Program-made: the position numbers and the translations under genes
Notes under the pieces: model-generated
Seen by the model: the letters and a program-made list of their open reading frames with translations, nothing else
What the model was told of the DNA's origin: nothing
Databases searched by the model: none
Shown: positions 8,227 to 18,947 of the stretch, piece after piece
How the letters are laid out: the number at the start of each line of letters is the position of its first letter
Numbering within the stretch: position 1 is the stretch's first letter
From: Sulfitobacter pontiacus
GTDB lineage: Bacteria; Pseudomonadota; Alphaproteobacteria; Rhodobacterales; Rhodobacteraceae
Direction of reading: 5' to 3'
DNA length: 64,000 nt
NCBI RefSeq assembly: GCF_040790665.1
Contig: NZ_CP160849.1
Location: forward strand, 1,116,001 to 1,180,000

Positions 8227-9027
8227 TTACGCCAACCCCATCTCGGCCATCATCGCTTCGATCTTTGGCACATCTTCGGGGTTGTTCAGCTCCCAGAACT
8301 GGCGGCCCTTGGCCTCGACCTCGACGCAGAGCACCTTGTGGCTGTTTTCCATGAAGCGCAGCTGCTCCAACCCTTCAAGCTGTTCAAGCGGGCCGACCTT
8401 CCATGACGGATAGGCCGCCAGCGCGTCGGGGCGATAGGCATAGACGCCCACGTGGTGAAACACCGGCGTGGCATCGGTATCCTCATAGGTTTTCGACGTG
8501 AACGGCACGACTTCCTTTGAAAAATACATCGCCGCATGATCCGCTGCGAAAACGGCGGTGGTGCCCCCCACCCGACCTGCTTTGCGGTCGGCCAGCAGCC
8601 CGTTCAACGCCGCGCCATCGCAGCGCAATACCGGCGTCGCGATCCCGGCATTAGGGTCGCCTTGCAGACCCTGCACAAGGCTTTCGACAAACCAATGTGG
8701 TGTCAGCGGCGCGTCGCCTTGCAGGTTCACCACGATGTCATAGCCACCGCCCAGAACCGCATGGGCTTCGGCGCAACGCTCTGTCCCGTTGGCACAGTCG
8801 ACCGAGGTCATCACCACCTCGGCCCCGAAGGCTTCGGCGGCGTCCTTGATGCGATCATCATCGGTGGCCACAACAACCTTGTCGACGCCCTGAACCTCGC
8901 AGGCAGCACGCCAGCTGCGTTCGATCAGGCTGCGTGCCGTACCGCTCGCCCCTGTCAACAGCGCCAGCGGTTTCGCCGGATAGCGGGTGGAGGCATAGCG
9001 GGCGGGAATGACAATAAGGACCGGCAT
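8227..9027 (-). CDS. kdsB: 3-deoxy-manno-octulosonate cytidylyltransferase
   Basis: This 266-residue enzyme activates Kdo as CMP-Kdo for LPS or capsule synthesis. The N-terminal IPARYASTRYPAKPLALL is the characteristic CTP-binding motif. VVNLQGDAPL (normally LQGDEP), GTERCAEA and FHHVGVYAYRPDAL are further conserved blocks. The single change in LQGDAP is noticeable and is known from a divergent subgroup. The start overlaps the cysQ stop by one base (TGATG). kdsB and cysQ form a two-gene unit with a hairpin after it. Confidence 0.93.
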   Translation of the reverse strand: MPVLIVIPARYASTRYPAKPLALLTGASGTARSLIERSWRAACEVQGVDKVVVATDDDRIKDAAEAFGAEVVMTSVDCANGTERCAEAHAVLGGGYDIVVNLQGDAPLTPHWFVESLVQGLQGDPNAGIATPVLRCDGAALNGLLADRKAGRVGGTTAVFAADHAAMYFSKEVVPFTSKTYEDTDATPVFHHVGVYAYRPDALAAYPSWKVGPLEQLEGLEQLRFMENSHKVLCVEVEAKGRQFWELNNPEDVPKIEAMMAEMGLA

Positions 9028-9824
9028 CAGGAGGCTTTCAGATCAACGCCCGGTGCATGGGCGATAAAGAAGGGGTTGGCGAAATCGGCTTTGCCGTAGG
9101 TCAACGGGGTCAGGTCGTCAAAGCGCACAACGGCCCCACCAGCGCCGGTCAGAAGCGCGTGGCCTGCAGCCGTGTCCCATTCCATCGTGCGCCCGACGCG
9201 TGGGTACAGATCCGCCTCGCCCGTGGCGATCAGGCAGAACTTCAGCGACGAGCCCGCGCTTTTCATGTCGCGCACATTGTATTTCGCGATGTAGTCATCG
9301 GTCGCCTGATCGCGGTGCGACTTAGACGCGACGACCATCAGCGCGGCATTATCCGGCGTAGAGACTGATATCGGCTGCACAGGGCCCATGCTGTCTTTTG
9401 GGAAATCGCCGGTTTCCTCGACCGCGCTGCCATCGGCCAGCGTGAAGAACATCCGCGAACGGGCTGGGGCATAGACAACACCGCGCGTCGGCAAGCCGCC
9501 CTCGACCAGCGCGATGTTCACGGTGAAATCGCCCCGACGGTTGATGAACTCTTTCGTGCCGTCCAGCGGGTCCACGATCAGGAATGTATCGCCCGACGCC
9601 GAATGGGTGGCCGATTGCTCTTCCGTGACAAGCATCACATCAGGGAACGCCGCGCGCAGCCCGTCCGAGATGATCTTGTCCGCCGCTTCGTCGGCAATGG
9701 TCACGGGGCTTTCGTCGGATTTGGTTTTGACCTCGAAATCATCCGCGCCGTAAATCTCCATGATCTTGTCGCCTGCTTCGATCGACAAACGGCGCATCAC
9801 CGTTACCAGTTGCTCATAATCCAT
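9027..9824 (-). CDS. cysQ: 3'(2'),5'-bisphosphate nucleotidase CysQ
   Basis: This 265-residue inositol-monophosphatase-fold enzyme carries the metal-binding motifs VTEEQ, IVDPLDGTKEF and, near the C-terminus, WDTAAGHALLTGAGG. It hydrolyses PAP to AMP in the cytoplasm and so relieves inhibition of PAPS-using sulfotransferases and of sulfate assimilation. Its co-location with a sulfotransferase about 7 kb away and with kdsB fits a role in sulfated surface polysaccharide. It starts divergently from the capsule-type permease, with a 112-bp shared promoter region. Confidence 0.92.
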   Translation of the reverse strand: MDYEQLVTVMRRLSIEAGDKIMEIYGADDFEVKTKSDESPVTIADEAADKIISDGLRAAFPDVMLVTEEQSATHSASGDTFLIVDPLDGTKEFINRRGDFTVNIALVEGGLPTRGVVYAPARSRMFFTLADGSAVEETGDFPKDSMGPVQPISVSTPDNAALMVVASKSHRDQATDDYIAKYNVRDMKSAGSSLKFCLIATGEADLYPRVGRTMEWDTAAGHALLTGAGGAVVRFDDLTPLTYGKADFANPFFIAHAPGVDLKAS

Positions 9825-9936
9825 AATGTCGCGGCCTTTTCAGTTTCGTTGATTACTTTGCGCAAACCCCTTATGATTGCGCCTTGACGGAACAGCAAGA
9901 ATTCCGTGCGAGGGTACGTCACAAAGAGGCTTTACG

Positions 9937-10761
9937 ATGTTTCAACCAAGGCGCACCAACACGGGCAATTTCCGCTCGGCCGTTAACTTCTTCGAACTCA
10001 TCTACCACTCCGTCGTGCGCTCTGTGCGCAAGCAGCACAACAATGCCTTTGCCGCCATCGGGATCAACATCCTGCAAGCGGTGATCTTTGTTGGCGTGTT
10101 TTATGTCATGTTCTCGGTTCTGGGGATGCGCGGGGCGGCCATTCGGGGCGATTTCGTGATCTATATCATGACCGGCATCTTTTTGTTTATGGTGCACACC
10201 AAAACGGTTGCCGCCGTCGCCGCTGCCGAGGGACCGGCGAGTGCGATGATGAAACACGCGCCGATGACCACGATGATCGCACTGGCTGCGGCGGCCTTGG
10301 GCGCGCTGTATATTCAGATGCTATCGCTGATCCTGATCATGTCGGTCTATCACCTGGCCTTCAATCCGGTAGTAATTTACGACCCGTCGGGCGTGATGTT
10401 CATGCTGATGATCGCGTGGTTTACGGGCGTGGCCGTGGGGATGGTGCTGCTGGCCATCAAACCCTGGGCACCGGCCTTTACACAGATCTTCACGACGATT
10501 TACCAGCGGGCGAATATGATCGCTTCGGGCAAGATGTTTCTGGCCAATTCGCTGCCGTCCTTCATGCTGGCCATGTTTGACTGGAACCCCTTGTTCCACG
10601 TCATCGACCAGGCGCGCGGGTATGCGTTTATTAACTACAACCCGCGCTACAGTAACTGGGAATATGCGGTTTGGGTCGGTGTGGTCCTGATGGTGATCGG
10701 GCTGATGGGTGAATTCTACACCCGTAAACATGCCTCCGCGAGCTGGAGCGCGCGACGCTAG
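9937..10761 (+). CDS. ABC-2 type polysaccharide export permease (KpsM-like)
   Basis: I chose the ATG at 9937 (274 residues), preceded by AAAGAGG, over an in-frame TTG 60 bp upstream. The protein has about six hydrophobic segments, starting with NAFAAIGINILQAVIFVGVF, and the family blocks FFELIYHSVVRSVRK near the N-terminus and NPLFHVIDQARGYAFINYNPRYS before the last helix. Both are typical of capsule/O-antigen export permeases. The matching ATPase (KpsT) and the periplasmic/outer-membrane partners are not in the window. A 6-bp inverted repeat (ACGGAA at 9887, TTCCGT at 9902) lies in the leader. Confidence 0.82.
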   Translation: MFQPRRTNTGNFRSAVNFFELIYHSVVRSVRKQHNNAFAAIGINILQAVIFVGVFYVMFSVLGMRGAAIRGDFVIYIMTGIFLFMVHTKTVAAVAAAEGPASAMMKHAPMTTMIALAAAALGALYIQMLSLILIMSVYHLAFNPVVIYDPSGVMFMLMIAWFTGVAVGMVLLAIKPWAPAFTQIFTTIYQRANMIASGKMFLANSLPSFMLAMFDWNPLFHVIDQARGYAFINYNPRYSNWEYAVWVGVVLMVIGLMGEFYTRKHASASWSARR

Positions 10762-10763
10762 GC

Positions 10764-11366
10764 TCAGGTCACGACCCGCAGCGTGATGTTGATCCGCCCG
10801 CCTTTGGGCAACAGCGTCGAAGACCCCGTACGAATGCGGTCGATCCCGTGATAGTTCAGCCGTGCCTCGCCGCCCATGACAACGACATCGCCCGATTGCA
10901 GCCAAAGGCTGTCGGTCTTGCCACCGCGCTTTTGACCGCCGACGCGCAACATCCCTTCGTCGCCAAGCGAGATGGACACGACCGGCCAGCGGAAATCCGT
11001 CTCGTTCTTGTCCTGATGCAGGCCCATTTTCGCGTCTGACGCGTAATAGTTGATGAGGCAGGACTCCGGCTGCCGTTCCAACCCCGTCAGGTCATTCCAG
11101 ATCGCCAAAACCTCAGGCGGGATCGCAGGCCACGGGGTGCCGTTGGGGTGGGTTGGCGCATAGCGATAGCCCTGCGTATCGGACAGCCAGCCGCAGTCCC
11201 CCGCGGAGGTCATACGCACCGACATCTGCTGCCCGCTTGGCATGACGGGGCGGAAGAACGGCACCTGTTTGACCACCCCGCGCACGGCATCCAGCAGCCC
11301 GCGCTGCGCCGACAACGTAAGGTAAGATTTGTGAATTTCGAAGCCGCGTAACCGCAATATCGTCAT
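10764..11366 (-). CDS. alkB: Alpha-ketoglutarate-dependent DNA repair dioxygenase AlkB
   Basis: This 200-residue Fe(II)/2-oxoglutarate dioxygenase directly reverses N1-methyladenine and N3-methylcytosine lesions. The iron ligands are seen as the HxD of LHQDKNE and the downstream His of LNYHGIDRIRTGSS, whose arginine would bind 2-oxoglutarate. Near the C-terminus GGRINITLRV matches the family's last strand. It converges with the permease gene (2 bp between stops) and is divergent from dnaK. Confidence 0.93.
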   Translation of the reverse strand: MTILRLRGFEIHKSYLTLSAQRGLLDAVRGVVKQVPFFRPVMPSGQQMSVRMTSAGDCGWLSDTQGYRYAPTHPNGTPWPAIPPEVLAIWNDLTGLERQPESCLINYYASDAKMGLHQDKNETDFRWPVVSISLGDEGMLRVGGQKRGGKTDSLWLQSGDVVVMGGEARLNYHGIDRIRTGSSTLLPKGGRINITLRVVT

Positions 11367-11436
11367 CTAAACGCCCTTCTTGCCTGCTTTCGCGAAAAAT
11401 CCACGCAGAATCCGCCTCTCCTTTCTCATGCAACGG

Positions 11437-11465
11437 TTGCAGGGTCCATATCTGCTCCTTATATA
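11437..11465 (+). promoter_or_regulatory. Candidate housekeeping-type promoter of dnaK
   Basis: TTGCAG at 11437-11442 and TATATA at 11460-11465 are separated by 17 bp, a good sigma-70-like arrangement about 110 bp before the dnaK ATG. I did not see a convincing heat-shock sigma-32 consensus. The rest of the 208-bp alkB-dnaK gap holds no gene. Confidence 0.4.
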
Positions 11466-11574
11466 CGCCGAGAACCGCTAAAGGCATCCGGCCTTTGGTG
11501 AAAAAGATCGGGGCAAAGGTGCCACAACGGGCCTGCGCTTCGTGTCATCGCCTTGAGTAAAAGAGGGATCAAAC

Positions 11575-13482
<1,908 letters not shown>

Positions 13483-13505
13483 GCACGCCCACGGAACCAC
13501 TGAAG

Positions 13506-13532
13506 GGGCCGGTCCGCTTGCCGGGCCGGCCC
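13506..13532 (+). repeat. Intercistronic hairpin between dnaK and dnaJ
   Basis: A 7-bp perfect stem (GGGCCGG at 13506, CCGGCCC at 13526-13532) has no U-tract after it. It could set a lower dnaJ level by partial termination or by stabilising the 3' end of dnaK mRNA. Confidence 0.45.
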
Positions 13533-13559
13533 GTCACGTTCCAGCGTAGGAGCTAATTC

Positions 13560-14717
13560 ATGGCCAAACGTGATTACTACGAGACGCTCGGCGTCGCTAA
13601 AGGTGCCTCTGCCGACGAGATCAAAAAGGGCTACCGCACCAAAGCCAAGGAATTGCACCCCGATCGCAATGCCGACAACCCCAATGCCGAAGCCCAGTTC
13701 AAAGAAGCGAACGAAGCTTACGAAGTCCTGAAAGACCCCGAAAAGAAAGCTGCCTATGACCGGTATGGTCATGCGGCCTTTGAAGGGGGTATGGGCGGTG
13801 GCGGTGGCCATCGTGGCGGCGGCTTTGGCGGCGGCGGTCAAGGCGACTTCTCTTCGGCGTTCTCTGACGTGTTTGACGACCTGTTCGGCGACTTCATGGG
13901 GGGACAGCGGGGCGGCGGCGGACGCCGTGCCGCACGCGGTGCCGATCTGCGCTATAACCTCGGGATTACGCTCGAAGATGCGTATCGGGGCATGCAGAAG
14001 TCGATCAACGTGCCCACCTCTGTGGCCTGCGATTCCTGTAACGGTTCCGGGTCAGAAGGCGGCGCAGAGCCGACCACCTGCCCCACCTGTTCCGGTATGG
14101 GCAAGGTCCGTGCACAGCAGGGCTTTTTCACGGTGGAACGCACCTGTCCGACCTGTTCGGGCATGGGTCAGATCGTCAAGAATCCCTGTAAATCCTGCCG
14201 TGGTGCAGGGCGCGTCGAAAAAGACCGTGCGCTGTCGGTGAACATCCCTGCGGGCGTTGAAACCGGCACACGTATTCGTCTGGCGGGCGAAGGCGAAGCA
14301 GGCATGCGTGGCGGGCCGTCGGGTGATCTGTACATCTTTATCGAGGTGCAGGACCACAAGCTGTTCGAACGCGACGGGCCAAACCTGTTCTGCCGCGTTC
14401 CCGTTTCGATGAGCACCGCCGCCCTTGGGGGCAGCATCGAGGTGCCAACGATCGACGGTGGTCGTGGCCGCGTGCAAATCCCGGCGGGCAGCCAGTCCGG
14501 TCGCCAGATGCGTCTGCGCGGCAAGGGTATGCCCCCGCTGCGTGGGGGTGGCACGGGCGATATGATCATCGAACTGGCGGTCGAGACGCCGGTGAACCTG
14601 ACCAGCCGCCAAAAGGAATTGTTGCAGGAGTTCGAAAAGGAATCCTCCAACAACAATCCTGAAAGCAGCAGCTTCTTTTCGTCGGTGAAATCCTTCTGGG
14701 ATTCGATGAAAGGGTAA
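13560..14717 (+). CDS. dnaJ: Chaperone DnaJ (Hsp40)
   Basis: This 385-residue type I DnaJ has all domains: the J-domain with the HPD motif ([10 protein letters not shown], residues 35-44), a Gly-rich linker (residues ~75-125), a zinc-binding region with four CxxCxGxG-type repeats ([32 protein letters not shown]), and the C-terminal substrate-binding domains. It stimulates DnaK ATP hydrolysis. An AGGAG site lies 7 bp before the ATG. A strong terminator closes the dnaK-dnaJ unit. Confidence 0.99.
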   Translation: MAKRDYYETLGVAKGASADEIKKGYRTKAKELHPDRNADNPNAEAQFKEANEAYEVLKDPEKKAAYDRYGHAAFEGGMGGGGGHRGGGFGGGGQGDFSSAFSDVFDDLFGDFMGGQRGGGGRRAARGADLRYNLGITLEDAYRGMQKSINVPTSVACDSCNGSGSEGGAEPTTCPTCSGMGKVRAQQGFFTVERTCPTCSGMGQIVKNPCKSCRGAGRVEKDRALSVNIPAGVETGTRIRLAGEGEAGMRGGPSGDLYIFIEVQDHKLFERDGPNLFCRVPVSMSTAALGGSIEVPTIDGGRGRVQIPAGSQSGRQMRLRGKGMPPLRGGGTGDMIIELAVETPVNLTSRQKELLQEFEKESSNNNPESSSFFSSVKSFWDSMKG

Positions 14718-14738
14718 GACCTGAGCATACAAAACATC

Positions 14739-14765
14739 GGGCGGGGCGCAGGCTCCGCCCTTTTT
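14739..14765 (+). terminator. Rho-independent terminator after dnaJ
   Basis: A 9-bp GC stem (GGGCGGGGC / GCTCCGCCC with one G-U pair) and a 4-base loop are followed by five T residues, 22 bp past the dnaJ stop. Confidence 0.88.
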
Positions 14766-14823
14766 GTTTCTGCCCCTGCCCGCGTTAACGGGATGATAAC
14801 CTCTTTGGCCGCAAGCTGGGCCA

Positions 14824-15585
14824 ATGGGACGCAACAACGCTCACTTTTCTGACCCGCGCCTGCCCTTTCTGGGGGACGAAGCGGTGCCCGCACCGGTAGC
14901 ATCGGGCAAACAGCCGTCCTATATCGCGGATCACCGACAACGTTTGCGCGCACGCTTTATGCAGGGCGGTGCCGCCGCAATCCCGGACTATGAACTGCTA
15001 GAACTGGTGCTCTTCCGCGCCATCCCGCGCCGTGATGTCAAACCGCTGGCCCGTGCGCTGATGGACAGGTTCGGCGACTTCAACCGCGTGATCACCGCGC
15101 CTGAACCGCGGCTTAGGGATATCTCGGGCGTGGGCGACGCAGTGATTGTCGAGCTTAAGGTGATTGAAGCCGCAGCCCACCGTATGGCGCGCTCCAGGGT
15201 GATGCGGCAGCATGTGCTCTCAGGCTGGGACGCTCTGCTTGACTATTGCCACACCACGATGGCGCACCGCGAAACCGAACAGTTCCGCGTCATTTATCTG
15301 GACCGCAAGAACGTCGTCATCGGCGATGAGGAACAGGGCAAGGGCACTGTCGATCACGTCCCCGTCTACCCGCGAGAGGTCGCCAAACGCGCGCTTGAAC
15401 TGAACGCCAGCGCGCTTATTCTGGTGCATAACCACCCCTCGGGCGACCCTACACCATCACAGGCCGACATCGACATGACGCAGCAGATTTTCGCGGCCTG
15501 CAGCGCCCTGGGGCTGACCCTGCATGACCATCTGATCATCGGCAAATCACGCGAGCTTAGTTTTCGCAGCGAAGGGTACCTATAA
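14824..15585 (+). CDS. radC: RadC family JAMM-domain protein
   Basis: This 253-residue protein has a helix-hairpin-helix-like N-terminal half (LRDISGVGDAVIVELKVIEA) and a C-terminal JAB/MPN domain with the zinc motif ILVHNHPSGDPTPSQADID, the HxHx(7-10)D arrangement. The family was named for DNA repair, but its biochemical role is not settled; a metal-dependent nuclease or peptidase has been proposed. The length is a little above the usual ~225 residues because of the N-terminal extension. It follows the dnaJ terminator, so it is probably transcribed separately. Confidence 0.9.
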   Translation: MGRNNAHFSDPRLPFLGDEAVPAPVASGKQPSYIADHRQRLRARFMQGGAAAIPDYELLELVLFRAIPRRDVKPLARALMDRFGDFNRVITAPEPRLRDISGVGDAVIVELKVIEAAAHRMARSRVMRQHVLSGWDALLDYCHTTMAHRETEQFRVIYLDRKNVVIGDEEQGKGTVDHVPVYPREVAKRALELNASALILVHNHPSGDPTPSQADIDMTQQIFAACSALGLTLHDHLIIGKSRELSFRSEGYL

Positions 15586-15649
15586 GCGCAACTGATCTGT
15601 TCGAATTTGCGCAGTTTACCGGATCACCCCTCGGCACTAGCTTTGGCCT

Positions 15650-16237
15650 ATGTCCAATACGCCGCCCCCCGACCCGCTTTCCCTGATGCAGCGCGATGGC
15701 CTGCCCGATCCGCTGCGTGCGTTGATCAAAGCCTTCCCGCGCGACGGTTGGGAGGAGAACCCGAATTACTCCCGCCTGATCGCGTTCTGGTTGGATCGTC
15801 ATATGATGTTCCGCCGTCTGCTGGACCAGATGGAGGGGGACGCACAACTGGCGATGGACCGCGTCGAGCCGCCCGAGACCTACAAACGCAAACTATCGCG
15901 TTTCGGCGGGATGCTGATCAACGAGCTGCACGGTCACCACCATATCGAGGATGCCCAGTATTTTCCCGTGATGGCGCAGCTTGACCGAGGTGCGGCGCAA
16001 GGGTTCGATATTTTGGATCGCGACCACCACAGTCTTGATGGTATTTTGAACGATCTGGCCGAGACGGCGAATGCCGTCCTGCGCCATGAGGGGGACGCGG
16101 CAGGGTTCCTCGACAGTACCGCGGCCATGAAACAGCGTCTGGATGCGTTCAAACCCATGCTGAACCGCCATCTGATCGACGAGGAAGAACTGGTCGTGCC
16201 GGTGCTGCTGAAATACGCCCCGCCCCAGTTTCGCTAG
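15650..16237 (+). CDS. Hemerythrin HHE-domain protein
   Basis: This 195-residue cytoplasmic helical protein has spaced His/Glu ligands typical of a di-iron hemerythrin bundle: WLDRHMMFRR, ELHGHHHIEDAQYFP, DRDHHSLDGIL and NRHLIDEEELVVPVLL. Such proteins bind oxygen, NO or iron and are often linked to redox stress. It lies 64 bp after radC and is convergent with the following OmpA-fusion gene (3 bp between stops). Confidence 0.85.
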   Translation: MSNTPPPDPLSLMQRDGLPDPLRALIKAFPRDGWEENPNYSRLIAFWLDRHMMFRRLLDQMEGDAQLAMDRVEPPETYKRKLSRFGGMLINELHGHHHIEDAQYFPVMAQLDRGAAQGFDILDRDHHSLDGILNDLAETANAVLRHEGDAAGFLDSTAAMKQRLDAFKPMLNRHLIDEEELVVPVLLKYAPPQFR

Positions 16238-16240
16238 GGT

Positions 16241-17803
16241 TCAGCGCACCCAGACCTCTACCCGCCGGTTGGCCTGACGGCCCCATGCGGTATCATCACA
16301 GGCCATTGGCATCGCCTCGCCAAAGGCGTCCAGATCCAGCGTCACACGTTCCAGATTGGCGGTAACCGCCGCGGTGATCACCGCTTGCCGCACGGCTTCT
16401 GCCCGACGCAGCGCGATGTCACGGTTGGCGAAAGACGCGCCCTGCCCGTCACTGAACCCCACGAACAACAAACGGCGCGCGTCGTATTGCCCCACCTCGA
16501 GCGCGCGGGCGAGTTGCTGCACGTTTGACCGCGATTGCGCATCCAGACGCACCGATCCCGCCTCGAACCGGAAAGAGGTCGACAGCCGCGCCATGGGCTT
16601 CAACGCTGCATTCATCCGCTGTAGTTCCTCAAGCGTGATTTCCGGCCCCGCGACAGCAATCGCGTTTGTAAATCGGTTGCCCTGATCCTCGACAGGGATC
16701 TCCTCGGGCGTCTGATCCACAAACCCCGCGCGTCGGATCACGATCTGCGCCGCAGGGCTGCGGGTAAAGGCCAGAAACTCACGCGCCACCTGTGGCAGAC
16801 GGCGGGCCGGAAAGTACAGAAACATCGGCGCGGTCAGCGGGTAATCTTCGGTCTTGATGGTGCGGCGCGAGGCATCGAGCGCAAAGCCACAGCTGCCCGA
16901 AAGCGTCAACACATCGGTATCACGTTGTTCGGCATAGCTGGTGATGCCAAGCGCGAAACTGTCGTTTGCCACCGCTTCCGCCAGATCGGCAGGGCGGGCA
17001 TGGCGGGTGATATTTTCGGTGAACTTCAGCGTCGCGGGCCGCATCACCTGATCACTAATCGCTTGTGCCAGCCCGCTGCTGGTGTCAGGCAGATGCAGAT
17101 CAATGGGTGCGTCCGGCCCGCCAAGCGCCTGCCAGTTGGTCACCTTACCCGCAAAGGCCCGCGCCAACATCAACGGAGAGATCTGCTTGACCGGGTTCGA
17201 GGCCGACACCACCGGCACCACAGCATCAAGCGACAGCACGCGACTGCGGTTCAGGCCCGTCATATCCCCCAACCCCGCCTCGCGCGCGCGGACCCGCTCT
17301 TCAGGGCGCATTTCGCGCAGGGACATCACGATATCAGCCTCATCTGCCAGAAGATCGGCAAAGCCTTCGTCGCTGTTGCTTGCCCGGAACATGAACAGTG
17401 CCACGGTTTGTTCGCTTTTTTCGTCGATCAACCGGTAGGTAAAGCGGTGTTCGTCTTCATCCTCGCGCACAGCGGTATAGCCGTTGCGCTGCGCAAACCC
17501 GTCGATCAGGGCAGGCATCAACACTTCGCCCATCGTGGCCGATCCCGAAAGCTGCAGTTCGGCGACGAAAGGGTCCAGATTAGGGCAGCCCGGCCCTTCG
17601 CATTGAACGCCGGTGCTGTCGACCGTCAGCTCGCCATATTCGGTTTCGACGCGGTAGAACTCGCCATCAAAGCCCAGCAAGGTGCCGCTTAGTTCAATCT
17701 TGCCATCACGGGAGGAAAGCGCGACATCCTGCGCCCATGCGGACAGCGTCGCCGAACATAAGAAAAGTGCGGCGAGAACCGCCGCACGTATAATCGTGAT
17801 CAT
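16241..17803 (-). CDS. Phosphate-binding-protein-like/OmpA fusion
   Basis: This 520-residue protein has a cleavable signal peptide (hydrophobic residues 6-24, AWAQ cleavage site). The middle resembles the periplasmic PstS-like binding fold (LSGSATMGEVLMPALIDGF, SLDAVVPVVSASNPVKQISP, VTNWQALGGPDAPIDLHLPD and DTSSGLA). The C-terminal ~130 residues are an OmpA peptidoglycan-binding domain (LLFVGFSDGQGASFANRDIALRRAEAVRQAV, ending RQANRRVEVWVR). This combination suggests an anchored ligand sensor or envelope-integrity protein rather than a transporter component, and no pst genes are nearby. A Cys pair near residues 48 and 53 may form a disulfide. Confidence 0.78.
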   Translation of the reverse strand: MITIIRAAVLAALFLCSATLSAWAQDVALSSRDGKIELSGTLLGFDGEFYRVETEYGELTVDSTGVQCEGPGCPNLDPFVAELQLSGSATMGEVLMPALIDGFAQRNGYTAVREDEDEHRFTYRLIDEKSEQTVALFMFRASNSDEGFADLLADEADIVMSLREMRPEERVRAREAGLGDMTGLNRSRVLSLDAVVPVVSASNPVKQISPLMLARAFAGKVTNWQALGGPDAPIDLHLPDTSSGLAQAISDQVMRPATLKFTENITRHARPADLAEAVANDSFALGITSYAEQRDTDVLTLSGSCGFALDASRRTIKTEDYPLTAPMFLYFPARRLPQVAREFLAFTRSPAAQIVIRRAGFVDQTPEEIPVEDQGNRFTNAIAVAGPEITLEELQRMNAALKPMARLSTSFRFEAGSVRLDAQSRSNVQQLARALEVGQYDARRLLFVGFSDGQGASFANRDIALRRAEAVRQAVITAAVTANLERVTLDLDAFGEAMPMACDDTAWGRQANRRVEVWVR

Positions 17804-17821
17804 AAGACCCCAAGCGTTGCG

Positions 17822-18835
17822 TTAGTGTCCCGCAACCTTCATGTCTTGGAGCAGATTATTCAACACAAGAAAGCTGCCGACCGCATCACAATCCGGCACT
17901 GCGACGCTTAGGTCGCGTGTTCTAAGCGTGGCATCGCCAAGCAGTTCGATCGATTGCGCCTCTATCTCTTGGCCGCAGTTCGCCTGGATCACTTCGGCTT
18001 CCACGGTCAGCGCAACGCGGGCGTCGGCGTTTTCCATCGCAGCGGGGAATGTGTACACCTCGGCCACCAGTGGCTCTGCCGCGCTGAGGTCGCCGTTCAC
18101 GGTCATAAATCCGCCTTCCCCCGTGATCGCGGAGGCAACGCTGCGCGGCTTGCCAGCCCAGACATGGCCCGAACCATCGTAGTCGGACCCGAATTCGCGG
18201 GCGTGCATCTGGAAACCCGTGTCACCCTTCCATTGCAGAACCACGCGGTCAAATTCGGCCAGATCATCAATCTTCGCATCCGCAACCGCGCCTTCGCCGT
18301 TTCCGAAAGCAATGACAAAGGTCGCATCCTGCGCAAGCGCCGGAACGGTAATGTCCAGCGCGCCGGTGTCAGATGTCGTTTGGGTAAAGATCATGCCGCT
18401 GTGATGCACTGTGATCCGTTCGTTTGGCATGCAGGGTGCCGCCAGTGTCAGGTTCACCATAGCTGCCGCGACGGGGCGCGCGTTTGCGGTGATATCGCAG
18501 GTCTGTGTGGCCGCTGGTTCCGTCGCAATTGGGGCGGAAACTGGGCGAGAGATCGGTTCGTCCGCGCTTGCAGCGGCCAACATGACGGGGGCAGAATCGG
18601 GCAGCTCCACCGTGGGCTCCAGCGGGGCCGCATTGAACTCGGCCGAGGTGAGGACGATGTCTTCGACCTCGAGCACGGCATTCTCGTTGCTTAGCCGGCG
18701 CAGCTCTTGCTCTTTCACAGCGGCGTCAGAGCCATAGCGGGCTGTCGCAGCGTCAGAGCTTTGCATCACGTAGCCGATGCCCAAAGCGCAGGCGAGCGTG
18801 CCAGCAGCTGTCGCGATCTCTTTCATACGTGCCAT
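17822..18835 (-). CDS. Membrane-anchored protein of unknown function
   Basis: I chose the ATG at 18835 (337 residues) because a GAGGA site lies 7 bp before it; a TTG 30 bp upstream is possible. An N-terminal hydrophobic anchor (IATAAGTLACALGIGYVM) is followed by an Ala/Pro/Thr-rich stretch of ~90 residues and then a globular region with spaced Cys residues (TCDITANARP, ACMPNERITV, QANCGQEIEA, VPDCDAV) that would suit periplasmic disulfides. I do not recognise the family. It lies 18 bp upstream of the OmpA-fusion gene in the same direction, so the two are probably co-transcribed and may work together at the cell envelope. Confidence 0.7.
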   Translation of the reverse strand: MARMKEIATAAGTLACALGIGYVMQSSDAATARYGSDAAVKEQELRRLSNENAVLEVEDIVLTSAEFNAAPLEPTVELPDSAPVMLAAASADEPISRPVSAPIATEPAATQTCDITANARPVAAAMVNLTLAAPCMPNERITVHHSGMIFTQTTSDTGALDITVPALAQDATFVIAFGNGEGAVADAKIDDLAEFDRVVLQWKGDTGFQMHAREFGSDYDGSGHVWAGKPRSVASAITGEGGFMTVNGDLSAAEPLVAEVYTFPAAMENADARVALTVEAEVIQANCGQEIEAQSIELLGDATLRTRDLSVAVPDCDAVGSFLVLNNLLQDMKVAGH

Positions 18836-18947
18836 CTGATGGTCCTCACTGGGATAACTTCCCAATGAATATCGCCTAGCAGAGCGGCCCTGTTATGACC
18901 CTTGAGGGGAAAGATTTGGGCAGTTTTGAGGCATGCCCAAGCCTTGC

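Noticed and set aside
13494-13519. GGAAC with CGCT at N17 between dnaK and dnaJ
   Set aside because: The -10 half does not match CGTT/TGTT and the site lies between two genes sharing a transcript.
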